From CAVTUU01 sp045804965 (GTDB lineage: Bacteria > Chloroflexota > Chloroflexia > Thermomicrobiales > UBA6265), in NCBI GenBank assembly GCA_045804965.1, contig JBJMMD010000044.1, forward strand, positions 1 to 22,516: a DNA stretch of 22,516 nucleotides. The letters are read 5' to 3'. The notes below the pieces were generated by a model that saw only the letters and a list, made by a program, of their open reading frames with translations, had not been told where the DNA came from and searched no databases. Position 1 is the first letter of the stretch. Each line of letters opens with the position of its first letter. A program made the translations under genes and the position numbers. Of this stretch, positions 7,414-15,004 are shown piece after piece.

Positions 7414-8556
7414 ATGCCGACATTCGCGATGAAGGTCTACGACCTCCAATGGTTCACAACCTTCGGCATGAGTTACGACGAGGCGGCTGAGTCGCTGGTG
7501 GCCGATGGGATCGATACGGTTCTCACCCAGAACCAGATTGATCCGCTGCCGAATTCCGGGGTTGACCAACGGGATTATCTGGCCAGCTTTGGCAATCGCC
7601 TGACCACGTATACCGATGACGCCTGGGTCACGACCCTGCGCAAGCACGGTCTCCGCGTCGTGCAAACGAGCGCGGTCTTCTTCGATCCACCGAGTTTGGA
7701 ACGATATTCGGACGCTTGTCCAATCGACGCTGACGGGCGAGCCCAGGTCCCGTTTGACTGGTACCTGGGCATTTGCCCGACCCATGAGGCGCATCTTGCG
7801 GAGAAGATCGCGAAGCTCCGCCGGGTTGTAGCCGAACTCCAACCCAGCGCGCTCTTTCTCCAATTTTTTCGCTATCCAGGCTTCTGGGAAAACTGGACTT
7901 GGTCACCCGATTACGTCTTTTCCAATCGCGATCGCTTCTGCTTCTGCGACCGTTGCCGAAGCGCCTTCGCCCACGATCTCAGCATTGCCTTGCCGGCCGG
8001 CGACTTCGCGACCCAGGTCACCCATATTCTGTCGAACCACGCCGAGGCCTGGACCGATTGGCGATGTCGTAGGATCGCTGATGTTGCAGCCCGAATACGG
8101 TCGACCGTCATTCCGGAGCAGCCACAAATGAGCATCATGCTCAACACGCTGCCTTTTCCTGCGTCCGATTTCAACCGCCAAAACGCTCGCCGGGAATACG
8201 CGGCCCAGGACCTGAGCTTGCTTGCCCCGTATATCGAGCGCTTCGAGTTGATGACCTACCTGCAAATCCTCAACCGACCTATCTCGTGGATCACGCCGGC
8301 CGTCTTGGACGCCAAGCTGTCCTTACCCGAGGGACGCGAAGTGGTCTGCACGCTCCAAGTCGACGCCCTCTACACGGATGGCGTTCACCGTGATCGACAA
8401 CGAGCGCCCGAGGTGGACGCGGCTGAGATCGAAGCAGCGGCGTTTAAGGCGCTAGACGCTGGCGCTGATGGCCTCGTCTTCTATCACTGGACTGATTTCC
8501 TCCAGGATGTGAGCGGGAGCAAACGCGCCGCTCTCAGGAGGATCACTGGTGTCTAG
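7414..8556 (+). CDS. GH42-like TIM-barrel protein A, probable cytoplasmic glycoside hydrolase
   Basis: A 380-residue protein without signal peptide or membrane segment. The sequence alternates strands and helices as in an (alpha/beta)8 barrel. It has Cys121 in GICPTHE, a possible acid Glu159 in FWENW, and a C-x-C-x-x-C cluster at 176-181 (FCFCDRCRSAF). Zinc-binding cysteines in this order (Cys, Glu, CxCxxC) are known from GH42 beta-galactosidases, and similar motifs occur in related uncharacterised glycosidase families. A late strand GLVFYHWTDFL sits where a C-terminal barrel strand is expected. The substrate is unknown. It starts 9 bp after the binding-protein gene; no clear Shine-Dalgarno precedes the ATG at 7414, and ATG 7429 is an alternative. 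It ends inside the start of the next gene (8-bp overlap). Its place between importer genes implies it acts on the imported sugar. Confidence 0.72.
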   Translation: MPTFAMKVYDLQWFTTFGMSYDEAAESLVADGIDTVLTQNQIDPLPNSGVDQRDYLASFGNRLTTYTDDAWVTTLRKHGLRVVQTSAVFFDPPSLERYSDACPIDADGRAQVPFDWYLGICPTHEAHLAEKIAKLRRVVAELQPSALFLQFFRYPGFWENWTWSPDYVFSNRDRFCFCDRCRSAFAHDLSIALPAGDFATQVTHILSNHAEAWTDWRCRRIADVAARIRSTVIPEQPQMSIMLNTLPFPASDFNRQNARREYAAQDLSLLAPYIERFELMTYLQILNRPISWITPAVLDAKLSLPEGREVVCTLQVDALYTDGVHRDRQRAPEVDAAEIEAAAFKALDAGADGLVFYHWTDFLQDVSGSKRAALRRITGV

Positions 8557-9577
8557 ACCTCACGCGGGCAGTCAGTCCCCGACACTGGGCGTGGCCTATT
8601 TTGGCAATCGCTACGTTCACCACGCGCGTGCCGACTTCGCGGAAATTGCCGCGATGGGCGCCACCTACGTCGTCCACGCGATGTCCGAAGCGGATCTCCG
8701 CTGGAATCCGGATACCTTGACTGAGCTGGTTGCCGCCGGTCGCGAGCTCGGACTCTCGGCTTGGATGACACCATGGGCGCTTGGAGGAGTTTTTGGCGGC
8801 GAGGCTTCAAGCTACGCGGTCATGGAGCACCCGGAGGCCTGCCAGCGGGACAGTGAGGGAAACCATTTGCCTGCGCTGTGCCCCCGGCAGCCTGCCTTCC
8901 GCGCGCTGATCGGCAACTGGCTGGATGCGGTTGCCGCAACCGGGGCCGAGGTCTGCCAGTGGGACGAGCCGCACCTTGCCCGCCACTGGCGCCCTGACGA
9001 TCCACGCTGGGCCTGCCGATGCGACATCTGCCGAGATGGATTTCGTGACGAAATTGGGCGGGATATGCCAACCGCCTGGGATCCCGATGTGGCGGCGTTC
9101 ACCGGCAAATTCCTCGACGCGACCATTCGCTGGCTCGTCGCTGAAGCAAACTGGCGCGGTCTTCAGAGTTCGATTGTCCTCCTTCCGGATATACAAGCTG
9201 GAACAGACAATTGGCCTACCCTGGCGGCCCTTCCCGGCATCCGCTTCTTTGGTGGTACGCCATATTGGGTCTTCGAAGGGCTTCCGCCAGACGACATGAG
9301 TGATTACTTGACGACATGGTGCCAACACCTCCTTGCTGCCACTGCGGGCACGGATGCCGCGCCGCTCGGCTGGATTCAGGGATTTGGCATCCCTGCTGGC
9401 CGAGAAACCGAAATCGAACTCGGGGTCGAGATCATGCGACAAGCAGGCGTTGCCTCGATCGCGGTCTGGGCTTACCGCGCGTGCGAAGCGATGTCATCGT
9501 TGAAGCCCGGCAACCCAGAACTTGTCTGGTCCACGATCCAGCGAGCGTTTGCGCGAACGCGGGAGTTCGCGTCGTGA
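8549..9577 (+). CDS. GH42-like TIM-barrel protein B, probable cytoplasmic glycoside hydrolase
   Basis: A 342-residue protein started by GTG at 8549 with AGGAGG at 8536-8541 (7 nt spacing). No signal peptide. Early strands LGVAYFGNRY and ATYVVHAMSE are followed by a possible metal Cys111 (ALCPRQPAFR), a likely acid Glu140 in CQWDEPH, and a CxCxxC cluster at 156-161 (ACRCDICRDGF). Later GWIQGFGIPAGRETEI and ASIAVWAYRACEAMS form the C-terminal barrel strands. The same Cys-Glu-CxCxxC order as in the preceding protein, with similar spacing (16-17 residues from Glu to the first Cys of the cluster), argues they are distant paralogues of one GH42-like fold. Overall identity is low. Overlaps the upstream gene by 8 bp and the ATPase start by GTGA. 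Confidence 0.72.
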   Translation: MSRPHAGSQSPTLGVAYFGNRYVHHARADFAEIAAMGATYVVHAMSEADLRWNPDTLTELVAAGRELGLSAWMTPWALGGVFGGEASSYAVMEHPEACQRDSEGNHLPALCPRQPAFRALIGNWLDAVAATGAEVCQWDEPHLARHWRPDDPRWACRCDICRDGFRDEIGRDMPTAWDPDVAAFTGKFLDATIRWLVAEANWRGLQSSIVLLPDIQAGTDNWPTLAALPGIRFFGGTPYWVFEGLPPDDMSDYLTTWCQHLLAATAGTDAAPLGWIQGFGIPAGRETEIELGVEIMRQAGVASIAVWAYRACEAMSSLKPGNPELVWSTIQRAFARTREFAS

Positions 9578-10371
9578 GTGCTCTGCCCGATGCCAGCGCC
9601 GAAATGAGCGAACCAGTGCTCCAGGCGATCGGCATTAGCAAACGGTTTGGCGCCGTGGTCGCGCTCGAGGACGTGTCTATTGATATCCATCCCGGCGAAA
9701 TCGCGGGTCTCGTCGGTGACAACGGAGCTGGCAAATCGACGCTGATCAAGATTCTCAGCGCGGTCTTACGCCCGGACAGTGGCGCCATCGCCTTCGACGG
9801 AGAGCAGGTCACCTTCCACTCGCCTTCGGAGGCACGGGCGGCGGGAATCGAAACCGTCTACCAGGACCTGGCGCTCGCCGGCAACATGACCATCTGGGCG
9901 AATATCTTTCTCGGCCGTGAAGAAACAATCGGCCCGAAACCGCTCAATATCTTGGACAAGCAGCGGATGGCCCGGGAAGCTAGGCAAATGCTCGCGCGTC
10001 TGGGTCTAAATGTGCCGCCGATGCAGTCGACCGTCGCCTCGCTTTCGGGCGGGCAACGGCAATCGATCGCGATCGCTCGGGCGGCGGCGTGGGGATCGAA
10101 GGTGATCATTCTGGACGAGCCGACCGCTGCCCTGGGAGTGGCGGAAACGCTCGCAGTGGAAAGGATGATTCTTGGCCTGCGTGACCGGGGCTTTGGAATC
10201 ATCATGATCAGCCACAACATGCCGCAGGTCGAGCGGCTAGCCGACACGATCTGGGTTTTGCGTCGGGGTCACATGGTCGACCATTGTCGCCGAGTTGACA
10301 CTGATTTGGAGGAGATTGTGAGCCTGATCACGGGCGCATCGACACGGTTCAAGAACGGGCACACCTCGTGA
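9574..10371 (+). CDS. Sugar ABC transporter ATP-binding protein (FrcA-like, single domain)
   Basis: A 265-aa ATPase that powers uptake. Walker A GDNGAGKS at 48-55, Q-loop YQD near 97, signature LSGGQ at 157-161, Walker B VIILDE at 177-182 and H-loop His214 (ISHNM) are all present, so it should be active. Most CUT2 ATPases of the RbsA type are about 500 aa with two domains; this has one domain, like the fructose importer FrcA. The start is GTG at 9574, overlapping the previous stop as GTGA, with GGGAG at 9561-9565; a later ATG at 9604 is possible but lacks a good site. The gene ends with another GTGA overlap with the permease, showing tight translational coupling. Confidence 0.93.
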   Translation: MSALPDASAEMSEPVLQAIGISKRFGAVVALEDVSIDIHPGEIAGLVGDNGAGKSTLIKILSAVLRPDSGAIAFDGEQVTFHSPSEARAAGIETVYQDLALAGNMTIWANIFLGREETIGPKPLNILDKQRMAREARQMLARLGLNVPPMQSTVASLSGGQRQSIAIARAAAWGSKVIILDEPTAALGVAETLAVERMILGLRDRGFGIIMISHNMPQVERLADTIWVLRRGHMVDHCRRVDTDLEEIVSLITGASTRFKNGHTS

Positions 10372-11357
10372 GCGCGGTGGCAGAACCGAGCGATGTCTCT
10401 GAAGCCTATGATCGCTTCGATGGGCTTGATTTTCTCCGGCGATACGGCATCGTCGTTGTTTTCGCCGCGATTATTCTAACGATGGTGATTACTTCACCAC
10501 AGTTTCGCACCCAAGGAAACTTCCTCAATCTCCTTCGGCAGAATGCGATCATCGGCATCCTTGCCTGCGCAATGACGTTCGCCATCATCCTAGGCGGACT
10601 CGATCTTTCCGTCGGCGCCAATGCCGCACTATCGAGCGTCGTCGCTGCGCGACTCATGATCGATTTCAACATTCCTCTGGGAATCGCCGGTGCCCTCCTG
10701 ACTGGTCTGCTTATCGGAATCGGCAACGGGCTGCTCATTGCCTATGTTGGCGTCAATCCGTTCGTGTCCACGCTGGGCACGATGACTGTGGTTCGCGGTC
10801 TCGTCTATGTCTGGACCAATGCCACGCCGCTCTTCGGTGTCGCGTTCTCATTTACTCGACTCGGTCTTGGCAGCAGCTTCAGAGTCCCCAATCCATTTTG
10901 GATCTTCCTTATAGTTGCCGTCATCCTGTACATCCTTCTCAGCCGAATCCGCTTCGGTCACTACATCTATGCCATCGGTGGCAACGCCTTGGCAGCCCGG
11001 GAAATGGGCATCAATGTCAAGCGAACCAAATTGCTCGTCTACGCAATGATCGGTGTCTGCGCGGCAATTTCCGGGATTATCCTGGTTGGGCAGACGGCGA
11101 CCGGTCAACCAGCGGGCGCGCTCAATTATGAATTGACGGCGATCGCCGCAGTGATCGTCGGCGGCGCGACGCTCAGTGGAGGTTATGGGAATCTGTTAAG
11201 CACAATCGTCGGCGTCTACCTGCTCGGTGTCGTCTCAAATGCGCTCAATCTCTTTGGAGTCTCCCCGTTCTGGCAGCCCGTCGCCACCGGCTCGATCTTG
11301 ATCGTCGCCGTCGCCGTCGACAGTGCGGCAGCCCGCAGCGCCCGCCTCGTCCGCTGA
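10368..11357 (+). CDS. Sugar ABC transporter permease (RbsC/FrcC-like, BPD_transp_2)
   Basis: A 329-residue integral membrane protein with about eight to ten hydrophobic segments (for example YGIVVVFAAIILTMVITS near 25-42 and FWIFLIVAVILYILLS around 180-195). Family marks are the periplasmic-loop and coupling-helix region AMTFAIILGGLDLSVGANAA, the strongly conserved 'ILGGLDLSVG', and the cytoplasmic GGNALAAREMGINVKRTKLL segment, plus VIVGGATLSGGYGNLLSTIV near the end. All are typical of CUT2 permeases, which act as homodimers. Starts with GTG at 10368 overlapping the ATPase stop by 4 bp and is the last gene of the operon. No clear intrinsic terminator follows. Confidence 0.95.
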   Translation: MSAVAEPSDVSEAYDRFDGLDFLRRYGIVVVFAAIILTMVITSPQFRTQGNFLNLLRQNAIIGILACAMTFAIILGGLDLSVGANAALSSVVAARLMIDFNIPLGIAGALLTGLLIGIGNGLLIAYVGVNPFVSTLGTMTVVRGLVYVWTNATPLFGVAFSFTRLGLGSSFRVPNPFWIFLIVAVILYILLSRIRFGHYIYAIGGNALAAREMGINVKRTKLLVYAMIGVCAAISGIILVGQTATGQPAGALNYELTAIAAVIVGGATLSGGYGNLLSTIVGVYLLGVVSNALNLFGVSPFWQPVATGSILIVAVAVDSAAARSARLVR

Positions 11358-11560
11358 CCGTGGGCCGAAATCGGTGGGTTCTTCGATTCGGTCAAATGTC
11401 GCCCATGCCGAGCGGATCGTGGGCGCGCTGGCAATGTAGGAAAAACGTGGTGTACATGGCTCAGTCCTCAGCCAGACAAATTCCATGATCTCTGGGTGAG
11501 GTCGAATTGTCGGCGATGCCGCCTTCGCTCGCCGGTAGCCAGTTGCTGTGGACCCGATTA
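11358..11560. other. Spacer between the sugar operon and IS remnant
   Basis: No gene or convincing terminator; a short CCGA/TCGG hairpin near 11370 is too weak to call. Confidence 0.3.
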
Positions 11561-11788
11561 GAGCGTGTTATGGACTTGCGCCGAGCGCGACGATTGCATG
11601 ATGAAGCATGAGGCAGGCGAAGGCGACGAACTACTGACCGACGGCCATTTATTGCAACTCTACATAGTCCTTGACTGGTCCGTGGAACCGTGCCGCATAG
11701 GCGAACGAGCGCTCCACCACCCGGTGCCGAGGCAGCAGCACAAAGCCGCGTTTCGCCTCAGGCAACTTGACCACCTCCAATCGCATCC
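11561..11788 (-). mobile_element. IS5-family transposase remnant (C-terminal end)
   Basis: The minus strand encodes the last part of an IS5-type DDE transposase: LEVVKLPEAKRGFVLLPR, then HRVVERSFAYAARFHG, the catalytic-Glu region ('VVERSFAW-ARFRRL-KDYE' in intact members), then KDYVELQ. Two in-frame stops follow (TAA at 11649-11651 and TAG at 11631-11633), after which the same frame resumes with FVAFACLMLHHAIVALG, the usual C-terminus, and ends at 11568. The outer end GAGCGTGTTATGGACTT at 11561 looks like the element's terminal inverted repeat. The N-terminal two thirds and the other end are missing; the break at about 11788 runs straight into comEA. It is inactive. Confidence 0.72.
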
Positions 11789-12147
11789 CGCGGGTTGCCG
11801 CCGCTGCCGTTGACCTCGCGGCGGTGAATCCGGCGGAGCGGGTTCATGACGGCGAGCGCGTGCTCATCCCGTTTCTCAGCACACCGGTCCCAACTCGTGA
11901 TCCCAACCAGCCCGCACCGATCGACCAAGCCAGACCATCGGCCGTCGCGGGACCAATCAATATCAATACCGCGACGGCGGCTGAGCTCGACACGTTGCCG
12001 GGCATTGGTCCGGCGATCGCGGCCCGGATCGTTGCCTATCGCGATAGTCATGGCGCGTTTGCCTCGGTCGACGAGCTTGCCGACGTGAGCGGCATCTCCG
12101 CGCGGATGGTGGACAATCTGCGCCCGCTAATCACCACCGGTCCATGA
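11767..12147 (+). pseudogene. comEA: 5'-truncated comEA (competence DNA-binding protein)
   Basis: ComEA binds incoming DNA at the membrane and hands it to ComEC. Present here are the end of the SLBB domain (VNPAERVHDGERVLIP) and the complete C-terminal double helix-hairpin-helix region: INTATAAELDTLPGIGPAIA, ARIVAYRDSHGAFASVDEL, and the second hairpin DVSGISARMVDNLRPL. Missing are the membrane anchor and most of the SLBB domain. The sequence is cut at about 11785 by the IS remnant, and the plus-strand ATG at 11767 lies in IS-derived sequence. Without its anchor it would not be placed at the membrane. The gene ends ATGA-overlapped with comEC, which is the normal order. Domain identity is firm; whether the stub is expressed is unknown. 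Confidence 0.8.
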
Positions 12148-13658
12148 CCGGAATTTACCTCGGAACCGCCTTTCTCGCGGGCGCGGCCGGCGGCACGCTC
12201 GCCATCGCGCTGCTCATCCTCTTCGCCACCCTCATGTGGTATCTGCGGCAGATCTCCCTTGCCGTTGCCCTGGTGATTGTGCTGGCCGCGCTCGCCGGTC
12301 TACTGCGGTCGCCTCCGCCCCGCGCCGAAGCGGACACGGACTTGGTCGCGCAGGTGACAGCGGTTCGCGGCACCGTCAGCTCCCTCCCGCAAGCGCAGGG
12401 CGAGCGCATATCCGTCGACGTCGCCCTCACGCAGGTGCAGATCGATGACCAATGGCGGTCGGCGGTCGGCAAAGTGCGGGCCAGCGTCGGGAGCGACGCG
12501 GGCGTCCAATACGGGGATCGCGTCTATTTCAAGGCAAGGCTCACCCCGCTCGATGAGCTGCCGCCAGGGGTTGCGTCCGCCTTCTCCGCCCGCGGTATTT
12601 GGGCGACGGTTTACGCTGGCAGTCTGGCGATCGACGAGCGCGGGCACGGGTTTCGACGCTGGCTGGCCGAGAAGCGCGCTAAGATCGGTCGCGAGATCCA
12701 GGAAACGGCGCCGGGCGACACCGGGGCGCTGCTGACCGGGTTCGTCACCGGTGATGACAGCCGCCTGGAGACAACGACGAGGACGCGTTTCGCCACGACC
12801 GGGACAAGCCACATCACCGCCATCAGCGGCGCGAACTTTGGCGTGTTGGTCGTGGTCCTGACCACCATTGGCCGCTGGTCTGGTGTCCGCCGGCGCTGGT
12901 ATTGGCAGCTCACGGTCGTCTCCGTCGTCTGGTTCTACGCGGCGCTGACTGGTCTGCTGCCGCCGGCCTGCCGGGCGGCGCTGGTCGCGACCGGCGTAGT
13001 GATTGCGCTGCGCGCGGGGCGCCGGCCCGATCTCGTGACCTTGATCATCCTCTCCGCCGCGGTCGAGATCGCGATCCGTCCCGCGGATCTTTCGACCCTG
13101 TCTTTCCGCCTCTCAGTCGCCTCGTCGCTGGGGCTGGCGCTCGTCGCTCAAGGGCGCTACGCAGCCGGTGTCCGGGATTGGGTCGGGGTGGCTTTGCTGA
13201 CGACGACCGCCGCTCACATCGCCACGCTCCCCTTCCTCATCCCGACCTTCGGCAACACATCGCTTGTCACAGTTCCTGCCAACGTGCTGATCGCCGTCCC
13301 AGTCGAAATCGCCTTCGACGTGGCGTTGCTCGGTTCTGTCTTCGTGTTCGTTTGGCCGTCCCTCGGCGTCGCCTGCATCACCGTGGCGCGAGCCCCGGCC
13401 TGGCTCGTTTTGAAAGTCGTCGATCTCCTCGGATCGCCAAGTTGGACCACCGTCGATCTGCACGGCCTCTCACCCGCTTGGCCATCGGTCTTCGCCGCCC
13501 TCGCGATTGCCCTCCTCGCCTGGATGAGCCCCGAATGCCGCGCCTGGTGCCGCCGGTCTTGCCGCAATCCAATCTTCGTCGATCTCTCCCGCTGGGCGCT
13601 GATCGGGGCGACCGCCGGGGTGCTTATGGGCTGGGGCATGGTGTGGCTTTCTGGATAG
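12144..13658 (+). CDS. comEC: ComEC/Rec2 family DNA-uptake channel, short form
   Basis: A 504-aa polytopic membrane protein of the ComEC/Rec2 family, which carries single-stranded DNA across the membrane in natural transformation. Two N-terminal hydrophobic segments are followed by the DUF4131/OB-fold-like soluble part (about residues 65-190, DLVAQVTAVRGTVSSL and the GDRVYFKARLTPLDELPPG stretch), then the Competence domain with HITAISGANFGVL (family 'H-hAhSGhh'), PPACRAALVATGVV ('P--RA--M') and FRLSVASSLGLALV. It ends at 504 residues after two more membrane segments; the C-terminal metallo-beta-lactamase domain of classical ComEC is absent, a common variant. The frame is intact. Start ATG overlaps the comEA stop by 4 bp, so translation depends on an upstream frame now truncated. 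Confidence 0.88.
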   Translation: MTGIYLGTAFLAGAAGGTLAIALLILFATLMWYLRQISLAVALVIVLAALAGLLRSPPPRAEADTDLVAQVTAVRGTVSSLPQAQGERISVDVALTQVQIDDQWRSAVGKVRASVGSDAGVQYGDRVYFKARLTPLDELPPGVASAFSARGIWATVYAGSLAIDERGHGFRRWLAEKRAKIGREIQETAPGDTGALLTGFVTGDDSRLETTTRTRFATTGTSHITAISGANFGVLVVVLTTIGRWSGVRRRWYWQLTVVSVVWFYAALTGLLPPACRAALVATGVVIALRAGRRPDLVTLIILSAAVEIAIRPADLSTLSFRLSVASSLGLALVAQGRYAAGVRDWVGVALLTTTAAHIATLPFLIPTFGNTSLVTVPANVLIAVPVEIAFDVALLGSVFVFVWPSLGVACITVARAPAWLVLKVVDLLGSPSWTTVDLHGLSPAWPSVFAALAIALLAWMSPECRAWCRRSCRNPIFVDLSRWALIGATAGVLMGWGMVWLSG

Positions 13659-13993
13659 TGCGACGAGCCGCGCCGCGCCGCCCGGGTTGCCATCTTCGCT
13701 CCATGGCCGCGGTCGCGCTTCGCGTCGCCTCACCGTTGGGGGCGGCAAGACGCCAAGCTGTACAAGGAAACCCGTATCGGAGGCATGAACATTGAACGGG
13801 TGGCCTGCGGTTCGAGAAACATCGATGGTGCGTCAACTTTGGGACCAAAGTGGGGTGACATCCTGGCACAGCATGTACGGATAATGTTGGTATCCCCGCA
13901 TGCTCCGGCGTGTACGCCGATCGTCAAACGACGAGCAAGGATTTCGCGGTTATTGACCGCGCCTCTGCTGCTGTAAGGGAAGGAAGCCTTAGG
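13659..13993. other. Non-coding stretch downstream of comEC
   Basis: No recognised gene. A 63-codon frame at 13785 (MNIERVACGSRNIDGAS and onward) starts only one base after GGAGG, so its initiation is doubtful, and I match it to nothing. The 3' part supplies the ribosome-binding site of the next gene. Confidence 0.3.
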
Positions 13994-14479
13994 ATGGACG
14001 CGCATTCGGATGTCGCCGAGCAGAACGCGTTGACTGATTTTTGCTTTCATGGACCAATCATCACCCGCGATACGTCGCGTCCCGATGTCGTCGTCAGCGC
14101 GGACGTCACGCTCCGCGTCGATCCGGCGACCGGAACGGGCGAGATCGTTATTGCGCGTGTGGATGGACGGACCGAGGTTCGCGCGGAACTTGCGCCCGAT
14201 TTTATCGTCGCCTACGCGGCCTCCTTCTTCGCGCCAACCGAGCGGATTACCGCGATGACGCGTGCCGGTTGGACCAAGCGCCTCAGGGATCAGCTCTTCG
14301 TCAGGCAGCCATGCGATGCTGAAGAGATTGCCGCGGTCGAAGCAGAAGGGTGGGCTGTGGAGATGCGTCAAGGCGAGGGTGAATTCGATCTGCCTCCAGA
14401 ATTTGCGCCGTACAACGCGCTCATCCGCAGCCTGGGCGAGTATTTTCTGGCCGTCCTCGAACCGATCGCAGAACTCTAG
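13994..14479 (+). CDS. Hypothetical 161-aa protein
   Basis: I do not recognise the family. The product is soluble and acidic, with no signal or membrane segment. A beta-rich first half (RPDVVVSADVTLRVD, TGTGEIVIARVDGRTEVRAE) is followed by a helical part (FIVAYAASFFAPTERITAMT, ALIRSLGEYFLAVLEPIAEL). Start ATG 13994 has a GGAAGG-type site about 10 nt upstream (13978-13986); an in-frame ATG at 13910 would add 28 residues of poor quality. The unbroken frame and its third-position GC support a gene. It ends immediately before a MerR fragment, so it sits beside, and perhaps was joined to, foreign DNA. Confidence 0.6.
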   Translation: MDAHSDVAEQNALTDFCFHGPIITRDTSRPDVVVSADVTLRVDPATGTGEIVIARVDGRTEVRAELAPDFIVAYAASFFAPTERITAMTRAGWTKRLRDQLFVRQPCDAEEIAAVEAEGWAVEMRQGEGEFDLPPEFAPYNALIRSLGEYFLAVLEPIAEL

Positions 14480-14655
14480 CGCCGGATTCCGCGGCCGCGG
14501 CCCGATGGCGGGCGCTGGCTGAGCGCAAGATCGTCGAGATCGACGCCCTGATCGCCCGTGCCGCGCAGATGCGGCGCGTGCTCGACGAGAGGCTGCGATT
14601 GCCTGACGCTCGACAAGTGCGCCGTCGCCGGCTGGGCGGCAGACTGAGGCGTTAG
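14479..14655 (+). pseudogene. MerR-family regulator remnant, C-terminal, frameshifted
   Basis: The plus strand reads RWRALAERKIVEIDALIARA and AQMRRVLDERL, the dimerisation coiled coil of MerR regulators. After that the frame slips by one: reading CDCLTLDKCAVAGWAAD from the shifted frame restores the family's cysteine-rich end ('C-C-sl-eC') with a TGA at 14645-14647, while the original frame runs on to TAG at 14653. The N-terminal winged-helix domain is not found upstream. This is a truncated and frameshifted gene. The residual Cys motif is typical of the MerR C-terminal tail. Confidence 0.65.
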
Positions 14656-14990
14656 GCGATCGTCGACTGTGGCTGCGACGGCTCATGTGGGGAACTCATG
14701 GCAGCCTGCATTGCTCGCAGCTGATCGATAGCCGTGCTGCATCGTTCCCGGTCTTCCTGCCGCCCTGCCGGCAGCGCATAGCGCCACCCTGCTTGCCAGG
14801 CGAAGGGGGCATCGACCAGGTTTTCGAGCGGGATTCCGGGCACGAGATGGTCGAGTGCCCATGTGTTCGCGGCGTGGGCGATGATGAGGATAGTGTCGCC
14901 ATCCCAATGCGCAGCAAGGTCGTGCAACAAGTCGCGCGTCTGAGCGACGACCGGTTGACGACCCGCCCGGACGGCATCATCATTGCCACT
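14652..14990 (-). pseudogene. Histidine phosphatase fragment, C-terminal copy of the gene at 15927-16481
   Basis: The minus strand encodes the C-terminal half of a histidine-phosphatase protein: RQPVVAQTRDLLHDLAAHW, DGDTILIIAHAANTWALDHL, VPGIPLENLVDAPFAWQAGW. It aligns with the intact gene to the right of the GNAT gene, and 54 of 56 bases match between 14782-14837 and 15961-16016. The catalytic N-terminal half is missing, cut off near the GNAT start. Its tail continues about 30 residues past RYALPAG to PQSTIA, a segment the intact copy has lost to stops. There is no start codon upstream. It is a duplication product and cannot be active. Confidence 0.78.
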
Positions 14991-15004
14991 CCACGGGAGG
15001 TTTC

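Noticed and set aside
8484..8504. W-T-D in the GH42-like protein A looked like another WTD repeat.
   Set aside because: It lies in a well-supported coding frame as part of a barrel strand; the match is three residues only.
12902..13795. A 297-codon frame overlapping comEC.
   Set aside because: Arg/Pro-rich shadow of comEC in another frame.
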